A DNA stretch of 41,835 nucleotides from IMG/VR virus record IMGVR_UViG_3300008108_000057, positions 121,546-163,380 of that record; one strand, written 5' to 3'. The notes beneath the pieces are model-generated. The model was given only the letters and a program-made list of their open reading frames with translations, was not told the DNA's origin and did no database searches. Shown here in pieces: positions 7,646 to 15,915 of the stretch. Within the stretch, counting starts at the first letter, position 1. Every line of letters begins with the position of its first letter. The translations under genes were made by a program, and so were the position numbers. The stretch is from a virus.

Positions 7646-8084
7646 TCAACCATTCTTATATACAGATGAACAGTTGATGGCTAGATTGAAGTTTTTTATT
7701 GGTATTTGTTTAGCATTAACATTAACTGGTATCGTTTTCGTTGTGTTATATTCTCTTATTTTCGTAACACAACCTTTAAACGCTATCTCTCCAATCGATC
7801 AAAAATTCTTTGAGTTGATTGTTCCTATTGCTACATTCTTAACAGGTACTCTATCAGGTATTATGTTAGCAGGAACCTCTAAGGAAGATAAAGAAGCAAT
7901 GCTTCAGGCACAAAAAATGGCCAACGAGAACTTTGAAGCAACCAAGAAAGTCATGCATGATGTTCCACCACCGGCACCAACAGTAGTTGTGCAACAAGCA
8001 CCGATAGTTGCAGCAACAGGACAAGTTGTTACTGGATTTAATGGTAAAGAAGCACCAGAACAACCTTCTCATCCGGAGAAGTAA
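7635..8084 (+). CDS. Two-segment membrane protein of lysis cassette, GTG start
   Basis: 149 residues from GTG 7635, chosen because AAGGAG (7623-7628) lies six bases upstream. An ATG at 7584 in frame would run deep into the previous gene. Hydrophobic segments: FFIGICLALTLTGIVFVVLY and IVPIATFLTGTLSGIMLAG, followed by a Gln/Pro/Ala-rich soluble tail. Shape and location suggest a holin or regulator, but no holin family is certain. Overlaps the previous gene by 11 bases. Confidence 0.7.
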   Translation: MENNQPFLYTDEQLMARLKFFIGICLALTLTGIVFVVLYSLIFVTQPLNAISPIDQKFFELIVPIATFLTGTLSGIMLAGTSKEDKEAMLQAQKMANENFEATKKVMHDVPPPAPTVVVQQAPIVAATGQVVTGFNGKEAPEQPSHPEK

Positions 8085-8312
8085 ATGAGAATGTGGTTTA
8101 GTAGTTTGCTTGCTGATGGAACTAATAAGACTGTCAGCAGCAAACGCTTTATTACTTTAGCAGCATTTTTAATGTGTTCTATTGCTTTTATGACAGAGTT
8201 ATTTACTGAATATCATGTATCAAAAGAAGCCTTTGATTCAATGATGTATATTGTAATCGCAGGATTAGGTTTTACTGCATCTGAAAAATTTACTAAAAAG
8301 GAAGAAAAATGA
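8085..8312 (+). CDS. Holin-like small membrane protein
   Basis: 75 residues with two hydrophobic helices (FITLAAFLMCSIAFMTELF and MMYIVIAGLGFTASEKF), a charged N-terminus and a KKEEK tail, which is class II holin-like architecture. It abuts the upstream stop. GGAG at 8075-8078 favours ATG 8085 over 8091. The position, three genes after the endolysin, supports a role in its release. Assignment by topology and context only. Confidence 0.6.
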   Translation: MRMWFSSLLADGTNKTVSSKRFITLAAFLMCSIAFMTELFTEYHVSKEAFDSMMYIVIAGLGFTASEKFTKKEEK

Positions 8313-8488
8313 ACTACATATTTGCCCTAGCAATTGCATTGTTTCTTGCAACATCAGTATATGCCGCAGAAGAAAAGAAAGTCTGTGTTAAAGAATTTGA
8401 CAACAAGGCTAAAAAAGAAAAAGAAGTCTGTAAAACTATCAAGGTTCACAAAAAATTAGATGGTACAAAAATTCCAGAAAAAAAGTAA
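8309..8488 (+). CDS. Small secreted protein with signal peptide
   Basis: 59 residues, starting by ATGA overlap. MNYIFALAIALFLATSVYAA is a good Sec signal with predicted cleavage after AYA-type residues. The mature chain is short and lysine-rich with two cysteines (KVCVKEF and KEVCKTI) that could pair in the periplasm. Function unknown; it travels with the lysis and membrane cassette. Confidence 0.6.
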   Translation: MNYIFALAIALFLATSVYAAEEKKVCVKEFDNKAKKEKEVCKTIKVHKKLDGTKIPEKK

Positions 8489-8498
8489 AGAAATAGAA

Positions 8499-8927
8499 AT
8501 GTCTGACGATAAAGAAGTAGTGAATCTGCAAATTGATGTAGGAGTGCTGAAGCAACAAGTCAGCACCCTATGTACTCTCTGTGACAAAATGGATAAAGTC
8601 ATGGAGAAACTGGTAGATCAGCACGATAGACATATCGCCAAAATATATACAGACATGGACAACAGAAGATTAGAAACAGAAGCAGATATTAAAGAGATTC
8701 ATGTCAGAATAGACACGGTTCTTGATAAGCTACAAGATTCTGAGTTAAGACTCATGGATGAATTAAAAGCCATGCGTAAGGACATGCAAGACCATAATAA
8801 CAAAGAGAAAGAATCTTTGGACAAACTTCTGCAATGGAAGTGGATGGTAGTAGGTGGTGTTATTGTGTTTTCTTGGATAATATCCCGTGTCAACTTAGAT
8901 ACATTTTCCAATCTATTCGGTAAATAA
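8499..8927 (+). CDS. Coiled-coil protein with C-terminal membrane anchor
   Basis: 142 residues from ATG 8499 (MSDDKEVV). An in-frame ATG at 8460 would overlap the previous gene by 29 bases. A long charged coiled coil (VGVLKQQVSTLCTLCDKMDK through KESLDKLLQW) precedes one transmembrane helix (WMVVGGVIVFSWIIS). Tail-anchored topology with the coil in the cytoplasm is likely. I recall related proteins in T4-like phages but no function. Last gene before the replication block. Confidence 0.65.
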   Translation: MSDDKEVVNLQIDVGVLKQQVSTLCTLCDKMDKVMEKLVDQHDRHIAKIYTDMDNRRLETEADIKEIHVRIDTVLDKLQDSELRLMDELKAMRKDMQDHNNKEKESLDKLLQWKWMVVGGVIVFSWIISRVNLDTFSNLFGK

Positions 8928-8942
8928 CTTTTTACCACTTTA

Positions 8943-8968
8943 CATTCTATCAATTCCATGATAGAATG
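8943..8968. promoter_or_regulatory. Perfect 10-bp inverted repeat just before primase
   Basis: CATTCTATCA (8943-8952), a six-base loop and TGATAGAATG (8959-8968) pair perfectly. The primase ATG is five bases further on, and no T run follows. The hairpin would occupy the ribosome-binding region of the primase mRNA, so an operator or translational control element is as likely as a terminator. Confidence 0.5.
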
Positions 8969-8973
8969 ATATC

Positions 8974-10011
8974 ATGAGCATACACATTGATCGTAAATTT
9001 CTACATCTAGTTTCACCGAAGCTAGAACGGTTCGCACAAAAGAAACCGGACCTGTATAACTTTAGGTGTCCCATTTGTGGGGATTCTCAAAAGAATAAAT
9101 CCAAAGCCAGAGGTTTTGTTTACAAGAAAAAGAATGATTACTTTTTCATGTGCCATAACTGTGGCGCTGGACATACGTTTTATAACTTTCTAAAACTTGT
9201 TGATCCATCTTTGCTAAAAGAATATGCATATGAAAGATTTACCAATGGTGAGACCGGGAATCATAATTATCCGAAGCCTACGTTTGAGGAATTCAAGAGT
9301 CAACCTGCGTTCAATGAAAAACCAACGCAAAAGAAGATCGAGTTGGATACAATTGAGTCCTTACCAGAATCGCATTATGCGAAAGCATATGTTAAAGCCA
9401 GGAAGATTCCTGAAAAATATTTCTCAGAGTTATACTTTGCACCTGACTTCAAGATGTTGGTACAATCTCTCGGTGTTGAAAATGAAAATCTCAAAGAGAA
9501 AGACCCTAGGCTTATCATACCATTCTACAACGAAAATAATGAACTCTTTGCCATACAGGGTAGGGCGTTATCGGAATCAAAGATCCGTTACATCACAATC
9601 ACCTTGGTGGAGAATGAACGAGTTCAAGGATATATGAAGTTTTATGGTTTAAATAAATTAGATAGAAATAAAAAAGTTTATGTTGTTGAAGGTCCTATTG
9701 ATTCAATGTTTTTACCAAATGCAATTGCAACTGCTGATGCAGACCTGACAAGAGCGGCGAAGTTAGAACTAACTGATTTTGTTTTAGTGTATGATAATGA
9801 ACCAAGAAATAAAGATATTGTAAAGCAAATCGGCAAAGCAATTGCTTCTGGTTATAATGTAACATTACTGCCGGAAAACATCAAACAAAAAGACATAAAT
9901 GATATGATTTTAGCAGGAATTTCGCCTGGTGAAATCGTGGATCTTATAGATAAATTTACTTTCAGTAATTTGAGAGCTAATCTTGAGTTTTCCTCTTGGA
10001 AAAAAGTTTAA
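8974..10011 (+). CDS. DNA primase, T4 gp61-like
   Basis: 345 residues, the usual size for T4-type primases. It has an N-terminal zinc ribbon (CPIC at residues 32-35, CHNC at 60-63) that reads template trinucleotides, and a TOPRIM catalytic core with VYVVEGPIDSM (Glu239) and FVLVYDNEPRN as the metal-binding acids. It makes RNA primers for lagging-strand synthesis together with a replicative helicase not present in this window. The start follows a perfect inverted repeat and lacks an obvious Shine-Dalgarno. Confidence 0.92.
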   Translation: MSIHIDRKFLHLVSPKLERFAQKKPDLYNFRCPICGDSQKNKSKARGFVYKKKNDYFFMCHNCGAGHTFYNFLKLVDPSLLKEYAYERFTNGETGNHNYPKPTFEEFKSQPAFNEKPTQKKIELDTIESLPESHYAKAYVKARKIPEKYFSELYFAPDFKMLVQSLGVENENLKEKDPRLIIPFYNENNELFAIQGRALSESKIRYITITLVENERVQGYMKFYGLNKLDRNKKVYVVEGPIDSMFLPNAIATADADLTRAAKLELTDFVLVYDNEPRNKDIVKQIGKAIASGYNVTLLPENIKQKDINDMILAGISPGEIVDLIDKFTFSNLRANLEFSSWKKV

Positions 10012-10026
10012 TATGGAGATATTATA

Positions 10027-10686
10027 ATGGATGTAAAAATGGTGTCCTATTCTCAAGGGACTGATGGAAGAAACCTTTTGGAACAGGTTGCTTATGTAGC
10101 TAGAGTTTCCAATCCAGCAAACCAAAACAATAATGAATCAGCCGAAAAGTTGGTTCGTTACCTAATCAAACATCAACATTGGTCGCCACTTGAGATGGTC
10201 AATGTTTGTTTGGAAATTAACACTACACGGGACATAGCTAGGCAAATCCTTAGGCATAGATCATTTTCTTTTCAAGAGTTTAGCCAAAGGTATGCTGTAG
10301 TAGATTTTGGTATTGCTGGTTCTAATTGGGTCAGTCGTGAAGCAAGATTACAGGATCAAAAGAATCGCCAAAATTCTATTGAAACTGAAAATTTAGGACT
10401 ACAAGAAACATGGAAAACTCAACAAAGTTATGTAACATATGCTGCTGAAAAAGCATATAATTGGGCAATTGAAAACGGTATAGCAAAAGAACAAGCAAGA
10501 GTAGTTTTACCTGAAGGGTTGACAGCATCTCGTCTTTATATGAACGGAACTTTACGTTCTTGGGTACACTATATACAACTCAGGAGTGCAAATGGTACAC
10601 AAAAAGAACATCAAGAAATTGCTATAGCATGTGCAAAAGCTATTGAGCCTATTTTCCCGATGATAGAAGAATTCGTACAACAATAA
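10027..10686 (+). CDS. thyX: Flavin-dependent thymidylate synthase ThyX
   Basis: 219 residues. The ThyX signature RHR-x4-EFSQR is at residues 76-88 (RHRSFSFQEFSQRY), and the C-terminal catalytic region (EQARVVLPEG ... LRSWVHYIQLR) is intact. It converts dUMP to dTMP using FAD, NADPH and methylenetetrahydrofolate. A GGAG (10016-10019) precedes the ATG. It heads a nucleotide-metabolism run with ribonucleotide reductase, supplying DNA precursors during infection. Confidence 0.95.
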   Translation: MDVKMVSYSQGTDGRNLLEQVAYVARVSNPANQNNNESAEKLVRYLIKHQHWSPLEMVNVCLEINTTRDIARQILRHRSFSFQEFSQRYAVVDFGIAGSNWVSREARLQDQKNRQNSIETENLGLQETWKTQQSYVTYAAEKAYNWAIENGIAKEQARVVLPEGLTASRLYMNGTLRSWVHYIQLRSANGTQKEHQEIAIACAKAIEPIFPMIEEFVQQ

Positions 10687-10699
10687 TAAGGCAGAAGAA

Positions 10700-12484
10700 A
10701 TGGAATATTTAGGAATCAAGATAGACTTAGAGAGAGATAAACTGTTTGATGAACTTGGAATTAAAAGACTTAAAGAATCATATATGCGAGAAGATGAAGA
10801 ATCTCCGCAACATAGATTCGCATTTGTATCAAAGAGCTTCGGAAGTAATCCTGAACATGCTCAAAGGTTGTATGAATATAGTAGTAGACACTGGCTATCT
10901 TATTCTACGCCTATTCTTTCTTTTGGTCGTTCTAAGCGTGGAATGCCTATATCTTGTTTCCTCAACTATATTGAAGATACTGCGGAGGGATTAGTTGATA
11001 ATCTATCTGAAACGAATTGGCTTAGTATGCTTGGCGGTGGTGTTGGGATTGGTTTTGGAATTCGTTCGGCTGACGATAAAAGCACTGGAGTTATGCCTCA
11101 CCTCAAAATTTATGACGCATCTAGTTTGGCATATCGTCAGGGTCGCACCCGCCGTGGTAGTTATGCTGCTTACTTGGATATTAGCCACCCTGATATTATC
11201 GCTTTTCTAGAGATGCGTAAACCAACAGGTGACCCAAACGTGCGTTGCCTAAATCTGCATCATGGTATCAACATTACAGATGATTTCATGTCCATCATTG
11301 AAAACTGTATGTTAGATTCAAATGCAAACGATGATTGGGAACTCAAGGATCCACATACGGGTGAAATAAGAGAGATTGTGTCTGCAAGACATTTATGGCA
11401 AATGATTCTTGAATTAAGAATGCATACTGGTGAACCATATATTCATTACATTGATACTAGCAACAAACATTTACCCCAATGGCTAAAAGATAAAGGATTG
11501 AAAATTCATCAATCAAATCTTTGTAGTGAAATTGTTTTACCGACTGATGAAGAACGAACCGCAGTATGTTGTTTATCGTCATTGAACTTGGAGACTTATG
11601 ATGAATGGAAAAATGAACCACTATTCCTCAGAGATGTTGCTGAGATGCTTGATAATGTGTTACAGTATTTTATTGATAATGCTCCTGACACAATCAGCCG
11701 TGCAAGACATTCTGCATCCCGTGAACGTAGTATTGGGATTGGTGCTCTCGGTTTCCACGCTTATCTACAACGCAACAATATTGCTTTTGAAGGAGTTGTT
11801 GCCAAAGTTACCAACAATAGAATCTTTAAAACAATAAGAGAAGGACTTGATAATGCAAATCTGGAACTTGGTAAAGAGCGGGGTGAAGCACCCGATGCCG
11901 TGGGTACCGGCCGTCGTTTCTCTCATCTTATGGCTATCGCACCAAACGCTTCCAGTTCCATTATCATGGGTAATACCAGCCCTAGTATTGAACCTTATCG
12001 TGCAAATGCTTATCGACAAGACACACTCTCAGGCGCTTACCTCAACAAAAACAGATGGCTCGACCAACTCATCAGAAGTAAGATAACAGACGAAGGTGAG
12101 TACAATGATATTTGGTCGAGTATTATTGCAAATGATGGTTCAGTACAACACCTAGACATTCTTGATGAAAATGAAAAAGATATTTTCAAAACATCGATGG
12201 AAATTGATCAACGCTGGGTAATTGATCTGGCGGCTGATAGACAACAATACATTGATCAAGCACAATCATTGAATTTATTCTTTAGACCTGATGCAAACAT
12301 AAAATATATACATGCTATTCACTTCATGGCATGGAAAAAAGGTTTGAAGTCATTATACTATTGCAGAAGTGAGAAAATTGGTAAAGCAGATAAAGTATCA
12401 AAGAAAATTGAACGTCAAGTAATTAAAGAACTTGATATGACACAAATTGCACAAGGAAATGATTGTATTGCATGTGAGGGCTAA
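10700..12484 (+). CDS. nrdA: Ribonucleoside-diphosphate reductase, large (alpha) subunit
   Basis: 594 residues, short because it lacks an N-terminal ATP cone, as in phage-type NrdA. Active-site residues by comparison with E. coli NrdA: Cys86 (PISCFLNY), Asn273-Cys275-Glu277 (NLCSEI), Cys290 (AVCCLSSLNL), radical-transfer tyrosines 553-554 (LYYCRS) and the C-terminal redox pair CIAC (589-592). It therefore looks catalytically complete but without the overall activity-control domain. It overlaps the next gene by one base (TAATG). The partner NrdB gene downstream is truncated. Confidence 0.95.
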   Translation: MEYLGIKIDLERDKLFDELGIKRLKESYMREDEESPQHRFAFVSKSFGSNPEHAQRLYEYSSRHWLSYSTPILSFGRSKRGMPISCFLNYIEDTAEGLVDNLSETNWLSMLGGGVGIGFGIRSADDKSTGVMPHLKIYDASSLAYRQGRTRRGSYAAYLDISHPDIIAFLEMRKPTGDPNVRCLNLHHGINITDDFMSIIENCMLDSNANDDWELKDPHTGEIREIVSARHLWQMILELRMHTGEPYIHYIDTSNKHLPQWLKDKGLKIHQSNLCSEIVLPTDEERTAVCCLSSLNLETYDEWKNEPLFLRDVAEMLDNVLQYFIDNAPDTISRARHSASRERSIGIGALGFHAYLQRNNIAFEGVVAKVTNNRIFKTIREGLDNANLELGKERGEAPDAVGTGRRFSHLMAIAPNASSSIIMGNTSPSIEPYRANAYRQDTLSGAYLNKNRWLDQLIRSKITDEGEYNDIWSSIIANDGSVQHLDILDENEKDIFKTSMEIDQRWVIDLAADRQQYIDQAQSLNLFFRPDANIKYIHAIHFMAWKKGLKSLYYCRSEKIGKADKVSKKIERQVIKELDMTQIAQGNDCIACEG

Positions 12485-13122
12485 TGAAAACCATAGCTTT
12501 GTTTTTGAATCACCCGAAATGTTCGGTACAATCTGGTAATGGTATAATCAAAGCTTTACATCCACATTATAAATTTAAGATATTCACCAAACATGAAGTT
12601 GAGGATGATTTCTTTGATGATGTAGATATGGTTTGTTTTCCTGGTGGTTTTGGAGATAGTGATTCTTGGGATATTCTCTTTAAGACCAACGGCTCTCAAA
12701 TACTACGCTATATAGAGAACGGCGGAAGGTATTTAGGTGTCTGTATGGGTGCGTATTGGGCGGATGCAGACTATTTTAATATCATGTCAGACCTAAGAGT
12801 AGAGCAGTATATAAGACAACCAAATACAGACACAAAACGACCACACGCTAAAGAAATGAAAGTAATCTGGAATAATAATCCGGAAAGTTTGTATTTCTAT
12901 GATGGTAGTGTTATTATTGGTGACGAATCGAAATTTGAGACAGTAGCAAGATATGCGAATGGTATACCTATGGCTATCATTCAAAATAAGATAGGACTAA
13001 TCGGTTGTCATCCTGAAGCAGAAAAATATTGGTATGATAGTTATTCATGGATGAAGAAATATTGGAAAGGTAATAAACATCATTTGTTATTGAACTTTGT
13101 AAACGAACTGATGGAAAAATAA
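12484..13122 (+). CDS. Class I glutamine amidotransferase-like protein (BPL_N type)
   Basis: 212 residues with a flavodoxin/GAT fold: VDMVCFPGGFGDSDSW, the nucleophile elbow GGRYLGVCMGAYW (Cys about 87) and the His-Glu pair in GCHPEAEKYW. This is the catalytic triad pattern of class I amidotransferases and the biotin-protein-ligase N-domain family. The gene is inserted between nrdA and nrdB and translationally coupled to nrdA. Ammonia transfer to a nucleotide is possible; the substrate cannot be read from sequence. Confidence 0.75.
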   Translation: MKTIALFLNHPKCSVQSGNGIIKALHPHYKFKIFTKHEVEDDFFDDVDMVCFPGGFGDSDSWDILFKTNGSQILRYIENGGRYLGVCMGAYWADADYFNIMSDLRVEQYIRQPNTDTKRPHAKEMKVIWNNNPESLYFYDGSVIIGDESKFETVARYANGIPMAIIQNKIGLIGCHPEAEKYWYDSYSWMKKYWKGNKHHLLLNFVNELMEK

Positions 13123-13124
13123 AA

Positions 13125-13289
13125 ATGAAACAAAATAAAGATTACAACAATTTCGAAACACAAAAAGAAATACTATTGGAGTATTTACAAGTAATGATTG
13201 CAATTGAAGATTGGCATGGAGTATCTGATCTTGCAAATGACCTGCGTGAACTTGAAGCAAAACAGGATGTAAAATATAAAAGTAAATAA
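13125..13289 (+). CDS. Small hypothetical helical protein
   Basis: 54 residues (MKQNKDYNNF ... DVKYKSK), starting two bases after the previous stop. Mostly one or two amphipathic helices (EILLEYLQVMIAIEDWHGVS). No family recognised. Spacing and direction place it in the nrd operon. Confidence 0.55.
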   Translation: MKQNKDYNNFETQKEILLEYLQVMIAIEDWHGVSDLANDLRELEAKQDVKYKSK

Positions 13290-13297
13290 GGAGACAT

Positions 13298-13435
13298 TAT
13301 GGCAGCGAAAAACCCACTAGTGAATAGTCATAGATCAGTTGAAAAGAGAACCAAACAAGGTGGCCACAACAAAACATCAAGTATGAACAAACATGAAAAA
13401 CGTTCATTTAAAAAATATAGAGGACAAGGCAAATG
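13298..13435 (+). CDS. Very small basic protein (NSHRSVEKRTKQGG)
   Basis: 45 residues behind AAGGAG, ending in an ATGA overlap with thioredoxin. The product is strongly basic (NSHRSVEKRTKQGGHNKTSS, MNKHEKRSFKKYRGQGK). I recall near-identical small proteins in other T4-like phages. A nucleic-acid-binding role is possible from charge alone. Confidence 0.6.
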
Positions 13436-13723
13436 AAAAGAATTCTACGATTCACTGCATCGTGGTGTCAGCCGTGTAAAATGTTAGCTGCTAATCTAGG
13501 AGAAACTGATTGTAAGATACCCACCGAAGTTGTTGATATCGACATACATCCAGAAATCGCAGCAGAATATGGTATTAGAAGTGTTCCCACTCTTGTTATG
13601 TTACATGAAAATATAGAAGAAAAAAGATTAATAGGAAATAAATCACCAAAAGAATTAAAGGAGTGGATCTATCAGGTGGCTATGTTAATAATTATTTACC
13701 TCATTTCCCTCAGCCTGAAATAA
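13433..13723 (+). CDS. Thioredoxin-like protein, 3' end merged into nrdB
   Basis: Thioredoxin fold with active site WCQPC, a VVDIDIHPE strand and the cis-proline motif RSVPTLVML. Homology runs to about KELKEWI (base 13669). The last ~17 residues (YQVAMLIIIYLISLSLK) are simply the nrdB sequence read in another frame, so the natural stop codon seems lost. A dedicated electron donor for the reductase is the expected role given the C-terminal CIAC of NrdA. Starts by ATGA overlap. Confidence 0.85.
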   Translation: MKRILRFTASWCQPCKMLAANLGETDCKIPTEVVDIDIHPEIAAEYGIRSVPTLVMLHENIEEKRLIGNKSPKELKEWIYQVAMLIIIYLISLSLK

Positions 13724-14430
13724 GAATGATGTTAGCTGGTTTTGCTGCAAGAGAAGCATTACACATTGCAGCATACTCTCACCTTATCGAAACACTAGGG
13801 TTACCGGAGACAACATACAATGAATTCTTGGAATATGCAGAGATGCGTGAAAAGCATGATTATATTCTTGATCTTAGCTCACAGAATGGTGATAGGACTT
13901 CTACTGCTACTCATATTGCAGTATTCTCTGCTTTCACCGAAGGGATGCAACTATTCAGTTCCTTTATCATGTTACTTAACTTCCCTCGCACCGGTAAAAT
14001 GAAAGGTATGGGTCAGATTGTAACATGGTCGATTGTAGATGAGACACAACATTGCGAGTCTATGATTAAGTTGTTTAGAACTTATGTTGAAGAAAATAAA
14101 GAAATTTGGAATGATGATCTAAAATCAAAGATTTATACGATTGCAGAAAGAATGGTTGAACTTGAAGATAAGTTTATTGATTTAGCTTTTAGTGTAAATG
14201 AAATGGAAGGACTGACTGCTGAAGATGTGAAAAAGTATATTCGTTACATTGCAGATAGAAGATTGATTAGTCTAGGACTAAAAGGAATCTTTAAAGTAAA
14301 AAGAAATCCTCTACCTTGGGTAGAAGAAATGATTAATGCACCAACACACACCAACTTCTTTGAGAATAGAGCAACTGATTATGCAAAAGGAGCACTCTCT
14401 GGGGATTGGGCTGATGTTTGGGCACACTAA
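13663..14430 (+). pseudogene. nrdB: Ribonucleotide reductase small (beta) subunit, N-terminally truncated
   Basis: About 255 residues from GTG 13663, whereas phage NrdB proteins are about 100 residues longer at the N-terminus. The metal and radical residues are present: Asp2 (about E. coli D84), Glu31, His34, Tyr38 (Y122), Glu93, Glu127 and His130. Homology begins almost exactly at the first ligand, with a stop in frame at 13639. AAAGGAG abuts the GTG with no spacing, so initiation is doubtful; the next in-frame ATGs are at 13726 and 13729, after Asp2. Deletion, assembly error or a frameshifted thioredoxin-NrdB product are the options. May be non-functional. Confidence 0.75.
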
Positions 14431-14439
14431 GGAAACAAA

Positions 14440-14625
14440 ATGAACGACAAAATAATAACAGCAGAATGTCACAACTGCGAATCATCATATCAAATTAACT
14501 ATACTGAGGAATTTGTGTCTCAAGAATATCCAGAACATTGTCCATTTTGTGGAGAACTCATTGAAGAAATTGAAGAAGAATATATAGAAGATGAGGACTC
14601 TGAAGATGATGAAGAATGGAATTAA
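14440..14625 (+). CDS. Small zinc-ribbon acidic protein
   Basis: 61 residues with two CxxC knuckles (CHNC and CPFC) spaced as in a zinc ribbon, then a very acidic tail (ELIEEIEEEYIEDEDSEDDE). Such proteins recur in T4-like phages; possibly a DNA-mimic or adaptor, but no function is established. It overlaps the next start by ten bases. Confidence 0.65.
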   Translation: MNDKIITAECHNCESSYQINYTEEFVSQEYPEHCPFCGELIEEIEEEYIEDEDSEDDEEWN

Positions 14626-15053
14626 ATTGGAAATATAATAACGAAGATTTTACTGAAGGCTTGATTGGTGATAATTACGGATTCGTTTACGAGATTACTA
14701 ATCTCACGAATAAAAGAAAATATATAGGCAAGAAATTTTTTTACTCTGCCAAAACCAAACAAGTCAAAGGTAAGAAAAAGAAAGTGAAAGTACCAAGTGA
14801 TTGGCAAACTTACTATGGTTCTAACACAGAACTTGTAAATGATGTTAAACTACATGGAGAAGAAAACTTTTCTAGAGAGATTCTACATCTATGCAAAACA
14901 AAAGGTGAATGTGGATATCTTGAAGCGAAGGAACAGTTCGTTCGTGGTGTGATGGAAAGTGAAGATTACTACAACGTATGGATAATGGTAAGAGTTAGAA
15001 AATCACATATTAAAGGATACAATGCTAGACTTTCTGAGAGAACTCAAGGATGA
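14616..15053 (+). CDS. GIY-YIG-like nuclease (Seg/putative homing type)
   Basis: 145 residues. YGFVYEITNLTNKRKYIGKK is the GIY-YIG core in variant form (first motif YGFVY, second KYIG), followed by the conserved SDWQTYYGSN and GYLEAKEQF with the catalytic-type glutamate. Phage proteins of this shape are freestanding endonucleases; activity is likely but not shown. The start overlaps the zinc-ribbon gene and the end overlaps the next gene by 32 bases. Confidence 0.7.
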   Translation: MELNWKYNNEDFTEGLIGDNYGFVYEITNLTNKRKYIGKKFFYSAKTKQVKGKKKKVKVPSDWQTYYGSNTELVNDVKLHGEENFSREILHLCKTKGECGYLEAKEQFVRGVMESEDYYNVWIMVRVRKSHIKGYNARLSERTQG

Positions 15054-15366
15054 TCATTTTGATGCACTCTTTTTCATGCCTGGTCCAGAAGAAGATATGG
15101 TGAAAGTAGAGGCAGCAAAATACAAAACACCCGGTGAAGATATTGATGCCTGTAATATGGGAAACATGTATCATATCGTTCTATTCAAACAAGACAACAA
15201 AGGAAATCCTGTAGATCCTGACCTATTTGAAGCCATTTTAACAGAACCTCTAGAATATATTTCTAGAATGATAAAATGTGACTTCTATGGAGTAGTTGCT
15301 AAAAAAACAACTACCTCCAATGATTTTATCCAAAATATGTTTGAACGATTGAAGGAAATAGACTAA
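15022..15366 (+). CDS. Hypothetical protein, tail duplicated downstream
   Basis: 114 residues behind AAAGGA. No family recognised; contains FFMPGPEEDMVKVEAAKYK and a C-terminal helix (SNDFIQNMFERLKEID). The start is nested in the end of the nuclease gene. Its last 24 codons recur in degenerate form at 15908-15976, on the other side of the following gene. The neighbouring gene therefore looks inserted by recombination next to a duplicated tail. Confidence 0.6.
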   Translation: MLDFLRELKDDHFDALFFMPGPEEDMVKVEAAKYKTPGEDIDACNMGNMYHIVLFKQDNKGNPVDPDLFEAILTEPLEYISRMIKCDFYGVVAKKTTTSNDFIQNMFERLKEID

Positions 15367-15387
15367 AGTTTTGTTGGAGGAAATGTT

Positions 15388-15915
15388 TTGATTGATAACA
15401 GATATTATCGGCCTATATCTATTCCATTTGATATAGAACACCCAAAATTTGCCGATCCTATTCGCAATCAATTTATGACAAATCGTAAATACGATGTTAT
15501 CGATAAGAGATTATTGGATTTTATGGATTCATGTGAGGTCTATCCTGTTTACAATGAGTACTTTATATTTGTCCCGGGAGCAGATATAAAAATTCATATG
15601 GACGAGCCTACACTAAAAAGTGTGTGTAAACTTGATATATTTTTTGGTGGCACCGGAACATTAAAATGGTTTGATCCTCTTCCCGAATTCGAAGATCAAC
15701 GCATTCGTGTCTTTAGACCTGAAACCGTTACTCAAGTGTATGAGAGAGAGATGACAGGTGAATATATAATCAACGTTGGTATACCACACAAATTTGTAAA
15801 CACCAGTGATTCTTTATGTTATGTCGTTGGGTTTTTGTTATTTGATAAACATACAAACACATTTTTAACATTTGAAGATGGAATTCAAAGATTTAGTAAA
15901 CATATAAGTTGCTAA
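15388..15915 (+). CDS. 2OG-oxygenase-like double-stranded beta-helix protein, TTG start
   Basis: 175 residues from TTG 15388, with GGAGG (15376-15380) seven bases upstream; the ATG at 15383 is out of frame and stops at once. A HxD pair (IHMDEP) and a later IPHKFVN histidine are placed as in Fe(II)/2-oxoglutarate oxygenases, with the strands LDIFFGGTGTLKWF and LCYVVGFLLF. Substrate unknown. Its stop codon is made by the degenerate second copy of the upstream gene's tail, so it looks like an insertion. Confidence 0.55.
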   Translation: MIDNRYYRPISIPFDIEHPKFADPIRNQFMTNRKYDVIDKRLLDFMDSCEVYPVYNEYFIFVPGADIKIHMDEPTLKSVCKLDIFFGGTGTLKWFDPLPEFEDQRIRVFRPETVTQVYEREMTGEYIINVGIPHKFVNTSDSLCYVVGFLLFDKHTNTFLTFEDGIQRFSKHISC

